Positions 49,053 through 57,961 of a stretch of DNA of 64,000 bases are shown in pieces. The stretch spans positions 186,001 through 250,000 of the forward strand of contig CAKSYT010000001.1 of assembly GCA_934524985.1 (NCBI GenBank), written 5' to 3'. The notes beneath the pieces were generated by a model. It saw nothing but the letters and a program-made list of their open reading frames with translations. It did no database searches and was not told the DNA's origin. Numbering within the stretch: position 1 is the first letter of the stretch; each line of letters starts with the position of its first letter. The position numbers were made by a program, and so were the translations under genes. This DNA is from an uncultured Faecalibacterium sp. (GTDB lineage Bacteria > Bacillota > Clostridia > Oscillospirales > Ruminococcaceae).

Positions 49053-50975
49053 TTACAGCCCACGGGCGGCCAGCCAGCTTTCTGCAATTTCGGAGAACAT
49101 CTCCGGGTATTGGGCATCTTCTTCCTTAAAGGCGCTCAGGTAGTACTCCACCTCGGCACGGGTGGGGGCTACGGTGCGCCGCCAGATCGTAAAGGTGGTG
49201 CCGTTGCCCATATCAAAGGTGGCTTCCAGCTCGAAGTACTCGTCCCGCACCGCAAGGAACATCTCGTTCAGCTTGTGGGACATCTCGCCGTTGCCCACAA
49301 AGGTCTGGGGGAAGGGGTCGGCGGTGATAACGTACTTTGCCTCAAAGAACTGCATGGGGAAGTTGTGAGTGCCCGGCACCGAGAAGCCGAAGGCCAGCTT
49401 ATCGTTGATGGGGGTCGCAGGCAGCTGGCAGTTCTTGAAGTGATCCGGGCAGTACAGCATATCGTGGGGGATCATGTAGCTGATCTCGCCCTCGGCGCAG
49501 TGGGTGTCGATCCAGTTGGCAATGGCCTTGATCTGCGGCAGATCCTTGCGGTCATAGATCAGCTTGTCCAGCCGGACGAACTCCTCGGTGACCGCCAGCG
49601 GGAAGTGGTCGATCAGAAAGCCCGGCATGGCGATGGTGGCAAGGGGAGAGCAGCGCACCGAGGTGGCAAACACCAGCGTGAACACCCAGAACACGACCTT
49701 TGCCGCACGGAAGCGGCTGATGCCCTCTGCCAGCGCCGCTGCGCCCAGCAAGAACAGGATAAACCAACCCGGGATGAACAGCAGCATCTGGTGGGAGCCG
49801 GTGTTCTGGATGCGGGTGAACAGCAGCATGCCCAGAAGGATCTCCAGCCCGGCAAGGCAGGGCAGCGCGGGCATTTTGTGCTTTTTCAGGCTGAACCACA
49901 GTCCCATGCCCACCAGCACAAGGTTCATCAGACCCATGCGGAAGTAGTGCAGGGTGATCTCGGTGGCAAAGCCGCCGCCGTTATAGTAGGAATAGCGCTC
50001 GGCGTAGCTGTAGCCGAGGATGCGGCTGACCATCGGCCACAGCAGCACCAGCATGGCCACCATGCTCATCAGGCCGAACAGCACCAGATTGCGCACCTGC
50101 AAAAGCGCCTGCTTTTTCTGCCCGGCGCGGGCAATGCGTACGCTGCTTACCAGCACCAGCACCGCGTAGGCAAAGTAGTAGCCCACCACAAAGTATAAGT
50201 ACCACCGGCGGGAGAGGATGATGGCTGCCGTGGCGGCAAACAGCAGGCAGAAACGCACCGGTTCCAGCTTTTCAAACCGGAAGTCCAGCGTGAGCAGCAG
50301 GATGCTGAAGCCGAAGATGAGGCCGAACCAGTCCGGCTGGCTGAGCATGGCGCTCATGCGCAGCCACGGGTAGGTGACCATCCAGGTCATGCCGATGAGG
50401 AAGTACCAGAAGCGGTTTTTTACCCGCAGCATCTGCCCCACCTTGATGGTAAGCCCTGCCAGCAGCACCAGCAGCATGGGCAGGATGCTGAACACCTGAC
50501 AGAAGGCAAAGCTGTCGCCGGTGCGGTCGCTCAGGCAGAAGGGAAAATCCAGAAACAGGGTGATGAAGTTGGTGTAGTCCTCAGCAAGGGAGCCGAAGAT
50601 GAAATGAAAACCAGCCGCCGGGCCTTGCAGAAAGGCCGCCTCGGCCCAGTACTGTTTGTTGATATAGTTGACGTAATCCCAGATATACACAAAGCTGCGG
50701 CGGCCCAGCGCCCAGAAAAAGTAGACCAGCGCCGCCGCCCACAGGCCTAGGATGACCGCCTTGTGGAACAGGTCAAATTTGACCCCCGCCACCCGCAGCA
50801 CCAGCAGCACACAGGCGAACAGCGCAAGGTTGCACCACAGGCTCACCAGCGGAAAAAAGAACTTGCTGCCGGGCGCAGCCTGCGCAAAAACAGCCAGCAG
50901 CACCGCCGCTGCGGCCAGCGCCAGCGCAATTTTCGCCGCAGCGGAAACGCGGGGCTTTGTAATGGGTTCGGACAT
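49053..50975 (-). CDS. Large multi-pass membrane protein of unknown function
   Basis: 640 residues. About twelve transmembrane segments between residues 15 and 480 (IALALAAAAVLLAVFAQAAP, LWCNLALFACVLLVLRVAG, AVILGLWAAALVYFFWALGR), then a soluble domain from about 490 (WIDTHCAEGEISYMIPHDML, LPATPINDKLAFGFSVPG, MFLAVRDEYFELEATFDMGN). The architecture recalls GT-C membrane glycosyltransferases, whose C-terminal domain faces outside, but I do not see the usual DE/DD loop motif with certainty. AAGGAGGG precedes ATG50975. It lies between the trigger-factor gene and glgB, with a terminator on the glgB side. Confidence 0.7.
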   Translation of the reverse strand: MSEPITKPRVSAAAKIALALAAAAVLLAVFAQAAPGSKFFFPLVSLWCNLALFACVLLVLRVAGVKFDLFHKAVILGLWAAALVYFFWALGRRSFVYIWDYVNYINKQYWAEAAFLQGPAAGFHFIFGSLAEDYTNFITLFLDFPFCLSDRTGDSFAFCQVFSILPMLLVLLAGLTIKVGQMLRVKNRFWYFLIGMTWMVTYPWLRMSAMLSQPDWFGLIFGFSILLLTLDFRFEKLEPVRFCLLFAATAAIILSRRWYLYFVVGYYFAYAVLVLVSSVRIARAGQKKQALLQVRNLVLFGLMSMVAMLVLLWPMVSRILGYSYAERYSYYNGGGFATEITLHYFRMGLMNLVLVGMGLWFSLKKHKMPALPCLAGLEILLGMLLFTRIQNTGSHQMLLFIPGWFILFLLGAAALAEGISRFRAAKVVFWVFTLVFATSVRCSPLATIAMPGFLIDHFPLAVTEEFVRLDKLIYDRKDLPQIKAIANWIDTHCAEGEISYMIPHDMLYCPDHFKNCQLPATPINDKLAFGFSVPGTHNFPMQFFEAKYVITADPFPQTFVGNGEMSHKLNEMFLAVRDEYFELEATFDMGNGTTFTIWRRTVAPTRAEVEYYLSAFKEEDAQYPEMFSEIAESWLAARGL

Positions 50976-51063
50976 GGAACAGGACCCTCCTTGCATAGTT
51001 TCACACAATACAGTATAACAACTCCCCGGGGGACTGTCCAGCACTCCGGCGGCGAAAAATGCA

Positions 51064-51100
51064 GAATGTCCCGCCGCTTTCAAAGCAGACGGGACATTTT
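51064..51100 (-). terminator. Terminator downstream of glgB
   Basis: AATGTCCCG pairs with CGGGACATT around a 17-nt loop that has its own GCTTTCAAAGC pairing; T-rich on both sides (ATTTTTGC / GCATTTTT). Confidence 0.75.
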
Positions 51101-51110
51101 TGCATAAATA

Positions 51111-53066
51111 TTACTTTTTGGAATCTTCTGCAACGGCCTTGGCAGCCTTTGCCGCCTTGCGCTTTTGCGCCAGCGCTTTGTTGGCGCTCAGGCGGACGGC
51201 GTCCGGGTTCGGGGCCTCCGGGGTGAGCCGCAGCAGATAGCTGCCCATGGCGGGCAGATCCAGCGTCAGGGTGTAGTCCCGGCCGAACACGCCGCCGTCG
51301 GTGGTGTGGAAGCTCTGCTTGCGGTGCGCCTTGTGCACGCCGCCCCAAGCCCCGGCTTCGGTGTCCAGCACCAGCTCTGCGCTGCACGGGAACTTGAGGT
51401 ACAGGGGGAACTTTTTGTGGGCGTGGTCCTGGGTGTTCATCACGCAGAGCAGGCTCTGCCCGCGCCCCTTGCGCAGCCATGCGTATACGCCCTCGGCGCA
51501 GCTTTCGCTGGCCACCCACTCAAAGCAGTCCGGGTTGTACTCGCCGTCATACAAAGCGGGTTCGGAGGCATAGATGCGGCTCAGAGCGGCAAAGTACTTC
51601 TGGAACGCATCGTGGAAGGGGTATTCCAGCAGGTTCCAGTCCAGCTCCCGCTTTTCGTCCCACTCCCGGAAATGCGCCAGCTCGTTGCCCATAAAGTTCA
51701 GCTTTTTGCCGGGATGGGTGTACATATAAAAATACAGGGTGCGCAGCTGGGCGCATTTTTCCGCGTAGCTGCCCCACAGCTTATCAATGATGGTCTTTTT
51801 GCCGTGCACCACCTCATCGTGGCTCAGCGCCAGCAGATACAGCTCGTTGTAGAAGTAGTGCATGCTGAACAAAAGCTTCCCGTAGCAGCCCGGGCGCTCG
51901 CCGAAGGGGGTGGCAAAGTAGTCCAGCGTGTCGTGCATCCAGCCCATGTCCCACTTGTAGTCAAAGCCCACGCCCTCGTAGCGGGTGGGGGCGGTCACCT
52001 TGAGGAAGTTGGTGGAGTCCTCCGCCATGTAGATGCCGGTGGGCCAGCGCTCGTTCAGGCCGTGGTTCAGGCTGCGCAGAAAGTTCACCGCGCCCTGATT
52101 CACGCCGCGGTTGGGGTCGCCCTGCCAGTACAGCGCCCGGGAGATGGCGTCCATGCGGATGCCGTCGCAGTGGTATACGTCCATCCACAGCCCGGCGGCG
52201 CTGCTCAAAAAGCTGCACACCTCCCGGCGGTAGTAGTTGAAGTTGCAGGTGCCCCACTCGCTCTGTCCCACGTCGCTGTCGTACTCGTACAGGTGGGTGC
52301 CGTCAAACTTAGCCAGCGCGTCGGCGTTGGCGGCAAAGTGCACCGGCACAAAGTCCATGATGACGCCGATGCCCATGCGGTGGCAGGCGTTGACAAAGCT
52401 GGCAAACTGGGCGGGGGTGCCGTAGCGGCTGGTCACCGAGAAGTAGCCGGTGGTCTGGTAGCCCCAGCTGCCGTCAAAGGGATGCTCTGCCAGCGGCAGC
52501 AGCTCCACATGGGTAAAGTGGTGCTCCAGCAGCCACGGGATGAGCTCCCGCGCCAGCTCCTCGTAGTTGTACCACCCGTCCGAGCCGTCCGGCTGGGTAG
52601 TGCCGGGCTTGTGCTTCCAGCTGCCTGCGTGCAGCTCGTAGATGTTCAGCGGGCGGTTGCGGCATTTGTCCCGCCGCTCCATCCACGCGGTATCGTCAAA
52701 GGTAAAGTCCAGCTTTGCCAGCTTGCTGGCGGTGCCGGGGCGCAGCTCGGTGGCAAAGGCGTAGGGGTCGCTGCGCATCACGGTGCTGCCGTCCGCGCCG
52801 TGCACGCGGTATTTGTACAGGTCGCCCTCCGCAAGGCCGGGGATAAAGGCGCTCCACACGCCGGTGTCGGCTTTTTCCATGGGCACGCCGCGCTCCCAGC
52901 CGTCAAAGCCGCCGCATACCTCCACGGCGGTGGCACCGGGTGCCCACACGGCAAAACGCCAGCCCTCGGCGCCGTTTGGGTCGGTGCAGGGGTGCGCACC
53001 CAGAATGCGGTAGGCATCGAAGCAGTCGCCACTGAAAAACGCGCGGGGGATCACAGGGTAATTCAT
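51111..53066 (-). CDS. glgB: 1,4-alpha-glucan branching enzyme GlgB
   Basis: 651 residues. N-terminal CBM48-like domain ([20 protein letters not shown]) and a GH13 barrel: region [12 protein letters not shown], region [17 protein letters not shown] with the nucleophilic Asp, region [16 protein letters not shown] with the acid/base Glu, region [15 protein letters not shown]. The C-terminal beta-domain ends in a basic, Ala/Lys-rich tail. It cuts alpha-1,4 chains and re-joins them as alpha-1,6 branches in glycogen. No other glg gene is adjacent. Divergent from the amylase at 53305, sharing a control region of 238 bases. Confidence 0.95.
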   Translation of the reverse strand: MNYPVIPRAFFSGDCFDAYRILGAHPCTDPNGAEGWRFAVWAPGATAVEVCGGFDGWERGVPMEKADTGVWSAFIPGLAEGDLYKYRVHGADGSTVMRSDPYAFATELRPGTASKLAKLDFTFDDTAWMERRDKCRNRPLNIYELHAGSWKHKPGTTQPDGSDGWYNYEELARELIPWLLEHHFTHVELLPLAEHPFDGSWGYQTTGYFSVTSRYGTPAQFASFVNACHRMGIGVIMDFVPVHFAANADALAKFDGTHLYEYDSDVGQSEWGTCNFNYYRREVCSFLSSAAGLWMDVYHCDGIRMDAISRALYWQGDPNRGVNQGAVNFLRSLNHGLNERWPTGIYMAEDSTNFLKVTAPTRYEGVGFDYKWDMGWMHDTLDYFATPFGERPGCYGKLLFSMHYFYNELYLLALSHDEVVHGKKTIIDKLWGSYAEKCAQLRTLYFYMYTHPGKKLNFMGNELAHFREWDEKRELDWNLLEYPFHDAFQKYFAALSRIYASEPALYDGEYNPDCFEWVASESCAEGVYAWLRKGRGQSLLCVMNTQDHAHKKFPLYLKFPCSAELVLDTEAGAWGGVHKAHRKQSFHTTDGGVFGRDYTLTLDLPAMGSYLLRLTPEAPNPDAVRLSANKALAQKRKAAKAAKAVAEDSKK

Positions 53067-53203
53067 GCAAAGATCTCCTTACTTCTCTATGTTGACCGGC
53101 GGTGTGCGCCGGTTGATACAAGGCTGTTTGGGCAAACTATCCAAGAAAAACGCTTTTTTACCGGCACAGTAGCCGATAATCTTAGCGAATCTTGACAAAA
53201 ATC

Positions 53204-53242
53204 GGCAAAAATACACATATTTGCCAGAGGGTGTGGTATACT
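53204..53242 (+). promoter_or_regulatory. Operator and -10 element before the GH13 gene
   Basis: GGCAAA-N10-TTTGCC (53204-53225) is an inverted repeat directly upstream of a TATACT -10 (53237-53242). A TTGACA at 53192-53197 is too far from this -10 to pair with it. The repeat is well placed for a sugar-responsive repressor or activator; the protein is not identified. Confidence 0.55.
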
Positions 53243-53304
53243 GTTGCTACCGCCTTACAAGCGGTGCAACTTTTTTGAAAGCAATAGAATGGGAGCGAAC
53301 GATC

Positions 53305-54660
53305 ATGGCTTGGTATGACGAAGCAGTATTTTATCACATCTATCCGCTGGGGCTGTGCGGCTGCGCGCACGAAAACGACGGCCAGCCCACCCCGGGCGCT
53401 TTTGCAAAGCTGGAAGCATGGGCAGCCCACGCGGCAAAGCTGGGCTGTACGGCCATCTACATCGGCCCGCTGTTTGAGAGCGGCTCCCACGGCTACGATA
53501 CCATCGACTACCGTCTGGTGGATCGCCGCCTTGGCACCAATGAAGAGTTCAAGGCCTTTGTGGCGGCCTGCCACGCCCGCGGACAGCGGGTCATCGTGGA
53601 CGGCGTGTTCAACCATGTGGGCCGCGATTTCTTTGCGTTCCAAGACCTGAAGGCGAACCGCGAGAACGCCCGCTATAAGGACTGGTTCTGCGATGTGAAC
53701 TTCTGGGGCAACAACGAGTATAACGACGGCTTTTCCTACGGCAACTGGGGCGGCTACAACCTGCTGGTCAAGCTGAACCAGCGCAACCCGGAGGTGCAGC
53801 AGTATCATTACGATACCGTCCGCTTCTGGGTGGAGCAGTTCGACATCGACGGCATCCGTCTGGATGCAGCCGACGTGCTGGACTTCGACTTCATGCGCGG
53901 GCTGCGCCGTCTGGCAAATGAGGTAAAACCGGAGTTCTGGCTGATGGGCGAGGTGATCCACGGCGATTACAGCCGCTGGGCAAACCCGGAAATGCTGCAC
54001 TCCGTTACCAACTACGAGCTGCACAAGGGCCTGTGGAGCGGCCACAACGACCACAACTATTTTGAGATCGCCCACACCATGCGCCGTCTGCAGGGGCTGT
54101 GCCACGACACCCGGCTGTATCTCTTCTCGGACAACCATGACGTGGAGCGCCTGCCCAACAAGCTGCGCAACAAAGAGCACATCCGGCATATCGCCATTCT
54201 GGTGTACAGCCTGTGGGGCATTCCGTCCATCTACTACGGCTCGGAGTTCGGCATCGAGGGCAAAAAGGAGTGGGGCAGCGACTGGCCGCTGCGCCCCTGT
54301 CTGGAACTTGAGGATTACGCTGATGCAGAACGCACAAATCCTGTTACCAGTGTATACAAAGTTCTGGGGAAATGCAAGGCTGAATTGCCGGAAATGACCT
54401 ACGGCGAGGTAAAAGAATTGCAGCTCACCACCCAGTGCTATGCCTTTGCCCGGGTGCTGGACGGCAAGGCGGTGGTAGCGGTGCTGAACAACGGCGATAC
54501 CCCCGCACAGCTGGAGTTCCAGCTGCCGGTGGAAGCTGCCAAGGTCACCGACCTGCTGGCGGACACCGTGGGCGCGCAGGAGGTGCTGATCTCCACCGAG
54601 TGGAACCGCATGAAGGTGCAGCTGCCCTCCAATTACGCCACCCTGTTGAGATTGGAATAA
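53305..54660 (+). CDS. GH13 alpha-amylase family enzyme
   Basis: 451 residues, cytosolic (no signal peptide). Catalytic barrel motifs: VIVDGVFNHVGRD (region I), GIRLDAADVLDF (region II, nucleophile Asp), FWLMGEVIHGDYSRW (region III, acid/base Glu), LFSDNHDVERLPNK (region IV). The layout HIYPLGLCGCAHEN and FNHVGRDFFAFQDLKANREN resembles neopullulanase/cyclomaltodextrinase-like enzymes that split maltodextrins inside the cell. It ends with a beta-domain (VLDGKAVVAVLNNGDTPAQL). ATG53305 follows TGGGAG. Divergent from glgB, so glycogen branching and maltodextrin breakdown may be co-regulated. Confidence 0.9.
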   Translation: MAWYDEAVFYHIYPLGLCGCAHENDGQPTPGAFAKLEAWAAHAAKLGCTAIYIGPLFESGSHGYDTIDYRLVDRRLGTNEEFKAFVAACHARGQRVIVDGVFNHVGRDFFAFQDLKANRENARYKDWFCDVNFWGNNEYNDGFSYGNWGGYNLLVKLNQRNPEVQQYHYDTVRFWVEQFDIDGIRLDAADVLDFDFMRGLRRLANEVKPEFWLMGEVIHGDYSRWANPEMLHSVTNYELHKGLWSGHNDHNYFEIAHTMRRLQGLCHDTRLYLFSDNHDVERLPNKLRNKEHIRHIAILVYSLWGIPSIYYGSEFGIEGKKEWGSDWPLRPCLELEDYADAERTNPVTSVYKVLGKCKAELPEMTYGEVKELQLTTQCYAFARVLDGKAVVAVLNNGDTPAQLEFQLPVEAAKVTDLLADTVGAQEVLISTEWNRMKVQLPSNYATLLRLE

Positions 54661-54667
54661 ACCCACG

Positions 54668-54815
54668 CTTGAGCCTTCACCCCTTGGGGGGAAGGTGGCG
54701 CGTAGCGCCGGATGAGGGGTAATTTCCCGCAAACTGCTGCTTGCCTGCGCCCTCATCAGTCACCTGCGGTGACAGCTTCCCCCGACCGGGGGAAGCCTTC
54801 AGAGGAAAATTGATT
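54668..54815. repeat. Interspersed repeat of the CCTTCACCCC type, copy 1
   Basis: AGCCTTCACCCCTTGGGGGG-AAGGTGG-CGCGTAGCGCC-GGATGAGG... and CCCTCATCAG-TCACCTGCGGTGAC-AGCTTCCCCC...GGGGGAAGCCTTC. The same unit occurs at 62020-62155 with a different small hairpin (GCTGCGAACGCAGTGAGCAG). Confidence 0.8.
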
Positions 54816-54839
54816 CCCGTGCCTGCTGCTGGAATAACC

Positions 54840-54868
54840 TTGCACATTGCGCCGCGTTTTGCTACAAT
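54840..54868 (+). promoter_or_regulatory. Promoter of niaR
   Basis: TTGCAC (54840-54845), 17-bp spacer, TACAAT (54863-54868). About 40 bases before the ATG. Confidence 0.6.
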
Positions 54869-54911
54869 AAGGAGAAGAAAGTCGTTTTACGGAAAGGAAG
54901 CCTGAACCCCT

Positions 54912-55430
54912 ATGAATGCAGCACAGCGCAGAGAACGCATCCTGACCCGGCTGAACAGCGCCGGTGCCCCTTTAAGCGCCAGCACACTGGCGGCAGAGCT
55001 GGGGGTGTCGCGGCAGATCGTGGTAGGAGATGTGGCGCTGCTGCGCGCCGGCGGGGCGCAGATCGATGCCACCCCCCGGGGCTACCAGCTGCACCCGGCG
55101 GAAAAGGGCTATACCGGCATTCTGGCCTGTGTGCACCGCACGCAGGAGGAAATGCGCCGGGAGCTGTACACCGTGGTGGATCAGGGCGGCACGGTGGTGG
55201 ATGTGGCGGTGGAAAACAGCCTGTACGGCGAGATCCGCGCCACCCTGAACCTGTGCAACCGGTACGATGTGGACAACTTTATTCGTCAGGCCGCCGATGC
55301 GCCCGAGAGCCTTTTGAGCCGCATGACCGGCGGCGTGCACCTGCACACTTTGCGCTGCCCGGACAAGGACACCTTTGCCCGCATCCGCGATGCTTTGGAG
55401 CAGCAGGGGCTTTTGTACCGCAAGGAGTGA
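54912..55430 (+). CDS. niaR: NiaR-type niacin-responsive repressor
   Basis: 172 residues. N-terminal HTH_11 winged helix (RRERILTRLNSAGAPLSAST, LAAELGVSRQIVVGDVALLR) and a C-terminal 3H domain (about 75-170) named for three conserved histidines: GILACVHRTQEEMRRELYTV, DQGGTVVDVAVENSLYGEI, and GGVHLHTLRCPDKDTFARI. NiaR binds nicotinic acid and represses NAD salvage genes. GGAAAGG precedes the ATG. None of its usual targets (niaX/niaP, nadA-C) is in the window. Confidence 0.9.
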   Translation: MNAAQRRERILTRLNSAGAPLSASTLAAELGVSRQIVVGDVALLRAGGAQIDATPRGYQLHPAEKGYTGILACVHRTQEEMRRELYTVVDQGGTVVDVAVENSLYGEIRATLNLCNRYDVDNFIRQAADAPESLLSRMTGGVHLHTLRCPDKDTFARIRDALEQQGLLYRKE

Positions 55431-55526
55431 CCCTGCGGCGCTTATACCAAGTATAAAAAGGGCTGCGGGGCTTGTCTATCCGCAAAACCGGAAAAATGTT
55501 GGAAAATCAACAAAAAAGCAAAAGAG

Positions 55527-56078
55527 GTGGGTTTTCTGGATATCCGCATTGAAAAGACCGAGCGCGCCATCAAGCAGGCCTTTATGGAGCTGCGAACCGA
55601 AAAGCCGGTGGAGAAGATCCGCGTCAAGGAGCTGTGCGACCGCGCCTGCATCAATAAATCCACATTTTACGCCCATTATCAGGATATCTATGCGCTGGCC
55701 AACGCCATGGAGGACGAGATGGTGCAGGCGGTGGTGGAAAGCCTGCCCCGCCTGACCGCCAGCGATGTGAGCGAGCGTACCGAATGGCTTGCGCGGGAGA
55801 TGTTCCGCGCCTTTGCCGAGCATCGGGAAGAGATCACCGTGCTCTTCTCCGGCTCCCGGCAGGGGCTGTTCATCAACCGGGTGGAGCAGGCCATGTGCCA
55901 GTGCATCGCCCAGACCGACCCCACCTTTGAGACGGACGTAGTGCGCAAGGTGGTGCTGTCCTTCTGCGTGCAGGGGTGCTACTACACCTTTACCAGCTAC
56001 TGCGGCCAGATGGACGAAAAGCGCCTTGTGGCGCTGCTGGCTTCCATCGCCCGCGCCGCGCAGCGGATACGGATGTAA
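55527..56078 (+). CDS. TetR/AcrR-family regulator
   Basis: 183 residues. N-terminal TetR helix-turn-helix: RIEKTERAIKQAFMELRTEK, VEKIRVKELCDRACINKSTF, YAHYQDIYALANAMEDEMV; the rest is the ligand/dimer helical domain with several Cys. The open frame starts at GTG55527, but GTG overlaps the AAGAGG ribosome-like site. A CTG at 55536 (LDIRIEKTE) with GAGGTGG just upstream is an alternative start. The last 46 bases of the gene are duplicated at 56220-56269. Target genes unknown. Confidence 0.82.
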   Translation: MGFLDIRIEKTERAIKQAFMELRTEKPVEKIRVKELCDRACINKSTFYAHYQDIYALANAMEDEMVQAVVESLPRLTASDVSERTEWLAREMFRAFAEHREEITVLFSGSRQGLFINRVEQAMCQCIAQTDPTFETDVVRKVVLSFCVQGCYYTFTSYCGQMDEKRLVALLASIARAAQRIRM

Positions 56079-56330
56079 CGGGACGATTTAGAATGGCTTC
56101 CGCTACGCTCTAGCCATGTTCAGCGGAAGAATTATTTATAATTTCGCGTTTGTCGCGCTCTGCGGAGCGCTCCAAACGCTATTTTCACGGGAGGGGTCGT
56201 GGAGGAAAACAGCATTTGCAGCGCTGCTGGCTTCCATTGCCCGCGCCGCGCAGCGGATACGGATGTAACGCGGAAAAATAGTTTTATTTTCGGGGTACAG
56301 GAAAGCCTGCGGGTTTTCCTGTACCCCTTT
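56031..56330. repeat. Duplicated TetR gene end with family A repeats
   Basis: A 50-bp segment from the end of the TetR gene (56031-56080) recurs at 56220-56269 with one mismatch, 189 bases apart. Between them lies a family A core with hairpin 56146-56179 (arm GCGTTTGTCGCGCTC, loop TGCG) and TTTTCACGGGAGGGGTCGTG. After the second copy another hairpin (56292-56327, arm GGGGTACAGGAAAGCC, loop TGCG, one G-U pair) stands without the usual flanks. Confidence 0.8.
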
Positions 56331-56417
56331 TTCACAGGTTGGAAGGTGTGCTGTTGACAAAACCACCAAAAAATAAGACGAAAATTCGTCATCTGCACTT
56401 TTTTACTAGATTTTTCA

Positions 56418-56455
56418 AGAAAACGTTTACACTATGCCGGAAGTGGTGGTATTAT
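56418..56455 (+). promoter_or_regulatory. Promoter with an overlapping cre-like site
   Basis: TTTACA (56426-56431), 18-bp spacer, TATTAT (56450-56455). AGAAAACGTTTACA (56418-56431) matches the CcpA cre consensus TGNAANCGNTTNCA at all but the first fixed base and covers the -35. Suggests catabolite repression of the binding-protein/GGDEF-EAL operon. Confidence 0.65.
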
Positions 56456-56510
56456 ATAAAATAGTATAGTATGGGGTAAAATGCGCCTGTATACGCTGGG
56501 AGGGTATGGG

Positions 56511-57926
56511 ATGAAGAACAAGATCTCGCGCCGCAGCTTTTTGGCGGCGGCTGCGGTCTCGGCAGCGGCACTGGCCGTGTCCGGCTGCGATGCAAAAACG
56601 AGCAAAAAAGAAGTGACCGACATCACGGTGTGGAACTACTACAACGGCGACCAGCTGGAAAGCTTCAACCGCCTTGTAAATACCTTCAACGAGACCATCG
56701 GCAAGGAAAAGGGCATCCGGGTGTCCGGCTCCAGTCAGGGTACGGTGAACGATCTGGAAACCAACGTGATGGACGCTGCGGAAGGCAAGGTGGGCTCTGC
56801 GGAGATGCCCACCATTTTTGCCGCCTACGCGGATACCGCCTATAAGCTGGACCAGATGGGCATGGTGGTGGACCTGAAGGACTACCTGACCGAGGACGAA
56901 AAGGCCGCCTTTGTGCCCGGCTATATCACCGAGGGTGATTTTGACGGCAGCGGCAGCATAAAAATTTTTCCGGTGGCAAAATCCACCGAGCTGATGTTCT
57001 TTAACGATACCGACTGGCAGCGGTTCTCGAAAGACACCTTGGTGCGCTACGGTGCGCTTTCCACCATGGAGGGCGTGACGGCGGTAGCCGAGCAGTACTA
57101 CAACTGGTCCGGCGGCAAGGCGCTGTTCGGCAGGGATGCACCGGCAAACTATATCCTTGTGGGCGCAAAGCAGCTGGGCTGTGAAATTTTTGCGGTGCAC
57201 AACGGCAAAATGACCCTGCACTTTGACCATGATGTGGTGCGCAAGCTGTGGGATAACTACTATGTGCCCTTCGTCAAGGGGTATTTTGCCGCCAATGGCC
57301 GCTTCCGCAGCGATGACGTGAAAACCGGCGCACTGCTGGGCTGTGTAGGCTCCTGTGCCAGTGCTACCTTCTTCCCGAAGCAGGTGATGCCCGGGGATAA
57401 CCAGATCCACGATATCGAGATGAAGGTGCTGCCTGCGCCCCGGTTTGCCGGGAGCGAAAAGGTGGCGGTGCAGCAGGGGGCCGGTATGGTGGTCACCACC
57501 GGCACCGAGGCCCAGATCAACGGCGCAGTTACCTTTTTAAAATGGTTCACCGAGCCGCAGAATAATATTGAATTTTCGGTGGAATCGGGCTATCTGCCGG
57601 TGACCACCGCTGCAAATGACATGGACGCCATCCGCGCAAGCGGGCTGGAACTGACCGATAATATGGAGCAGATCCTTTCCAGCGCGGTGGAAACGGTGCG
57701 CAAAAACGAGCTGTACACCCCCACAGCCTTTGCAGGCGGCAGCGCAGCCCGCAAGGTGCTGGAATACGGCATGAGCGATCTGGCCAGTGCCGACCGGGAT
57801 ACGGTGCTGGAACGCATTGCCGCTGGTCAGAGCGCGGAAGCAGCCGAGGCAGAGTTTTTGACCGACGATTATTTTGAGAAGTGGTATCAGTCCACCCTTG
57901 CGCAGCTGAAGCAGTACGAGGGCTGA
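56511..57926 (+). CDS. Extracellular solute-binding lipoprotein (family 1 type)
   Basis: 471 residues. SRRSFLAAAAVSAAALAVSG then Cys (lipobox VSGC) gives a twin-arginine-like lipoprotein signal. The mature domain has VWNYYNGDQLESFNRLVNTF, PTIFAAYADTAYKLDQMG, FPVAKSTELMFFNDTDW and NGAVTFLKWFTEPQNNIEFS, typical of sugar-binding ABC components. GGGAGGG precedes ATG56511. No permease genes are nearby; instead the next gene, 36 bases on, encodes a membrane GGDEF-EAL protein. So it may be a sensor subunit rather than a transporter part. Confidence 0.82.
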   Translation: MKNKISRRSFLAAAAVSAAALAVSGCDAKTSKKEVTDITVWNYYNGDQLESFNRLVNTFNETIGKEKGIRVSGSSQGTVNDLETNVMDAAEGKVGSAEMPTIFAAYADTAYKLDQMGMVVDLKDYLTEDEKAAFVPGYITEGDFDGSGSIKIFPVAKSTELMFFNDTDWQRFSKDTLVRYGALSTMEGVTAVAEQYYNWSGGKALFGRDAPANYILVGAKQLGCEIFAVHNGKMTLHFDHDVVRKLWDNYYVPFVKGYFAANGRFRSDDVKTGALLGCVGSCASATFFPKQVMPGDNQIHDIEMKVLPAPRFAGSEKVAVQQGAGMVVTTGTEAQINGAVTFLKWFTEPQNNIEFSVESGYLPVTTAANDMDAIRASGLELTDNMEQILSSAVETVRKNELYTPTAFAGGSAARKVLEYGMSDLASADRDTVLERIAAGQSAEAAEAEFLTDDYFEKWYQSTLAQLKQYEG

Positions 57927-57961
57927 GCGCCCGGAAAAAAGACAGAAAGGGGGTAAGGAAG

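Noticed and set aside
51165..53195. Forward open frame of 676 codons
   Set aside because: Opposite strand of glgB, whose catalytic motifs are intact.
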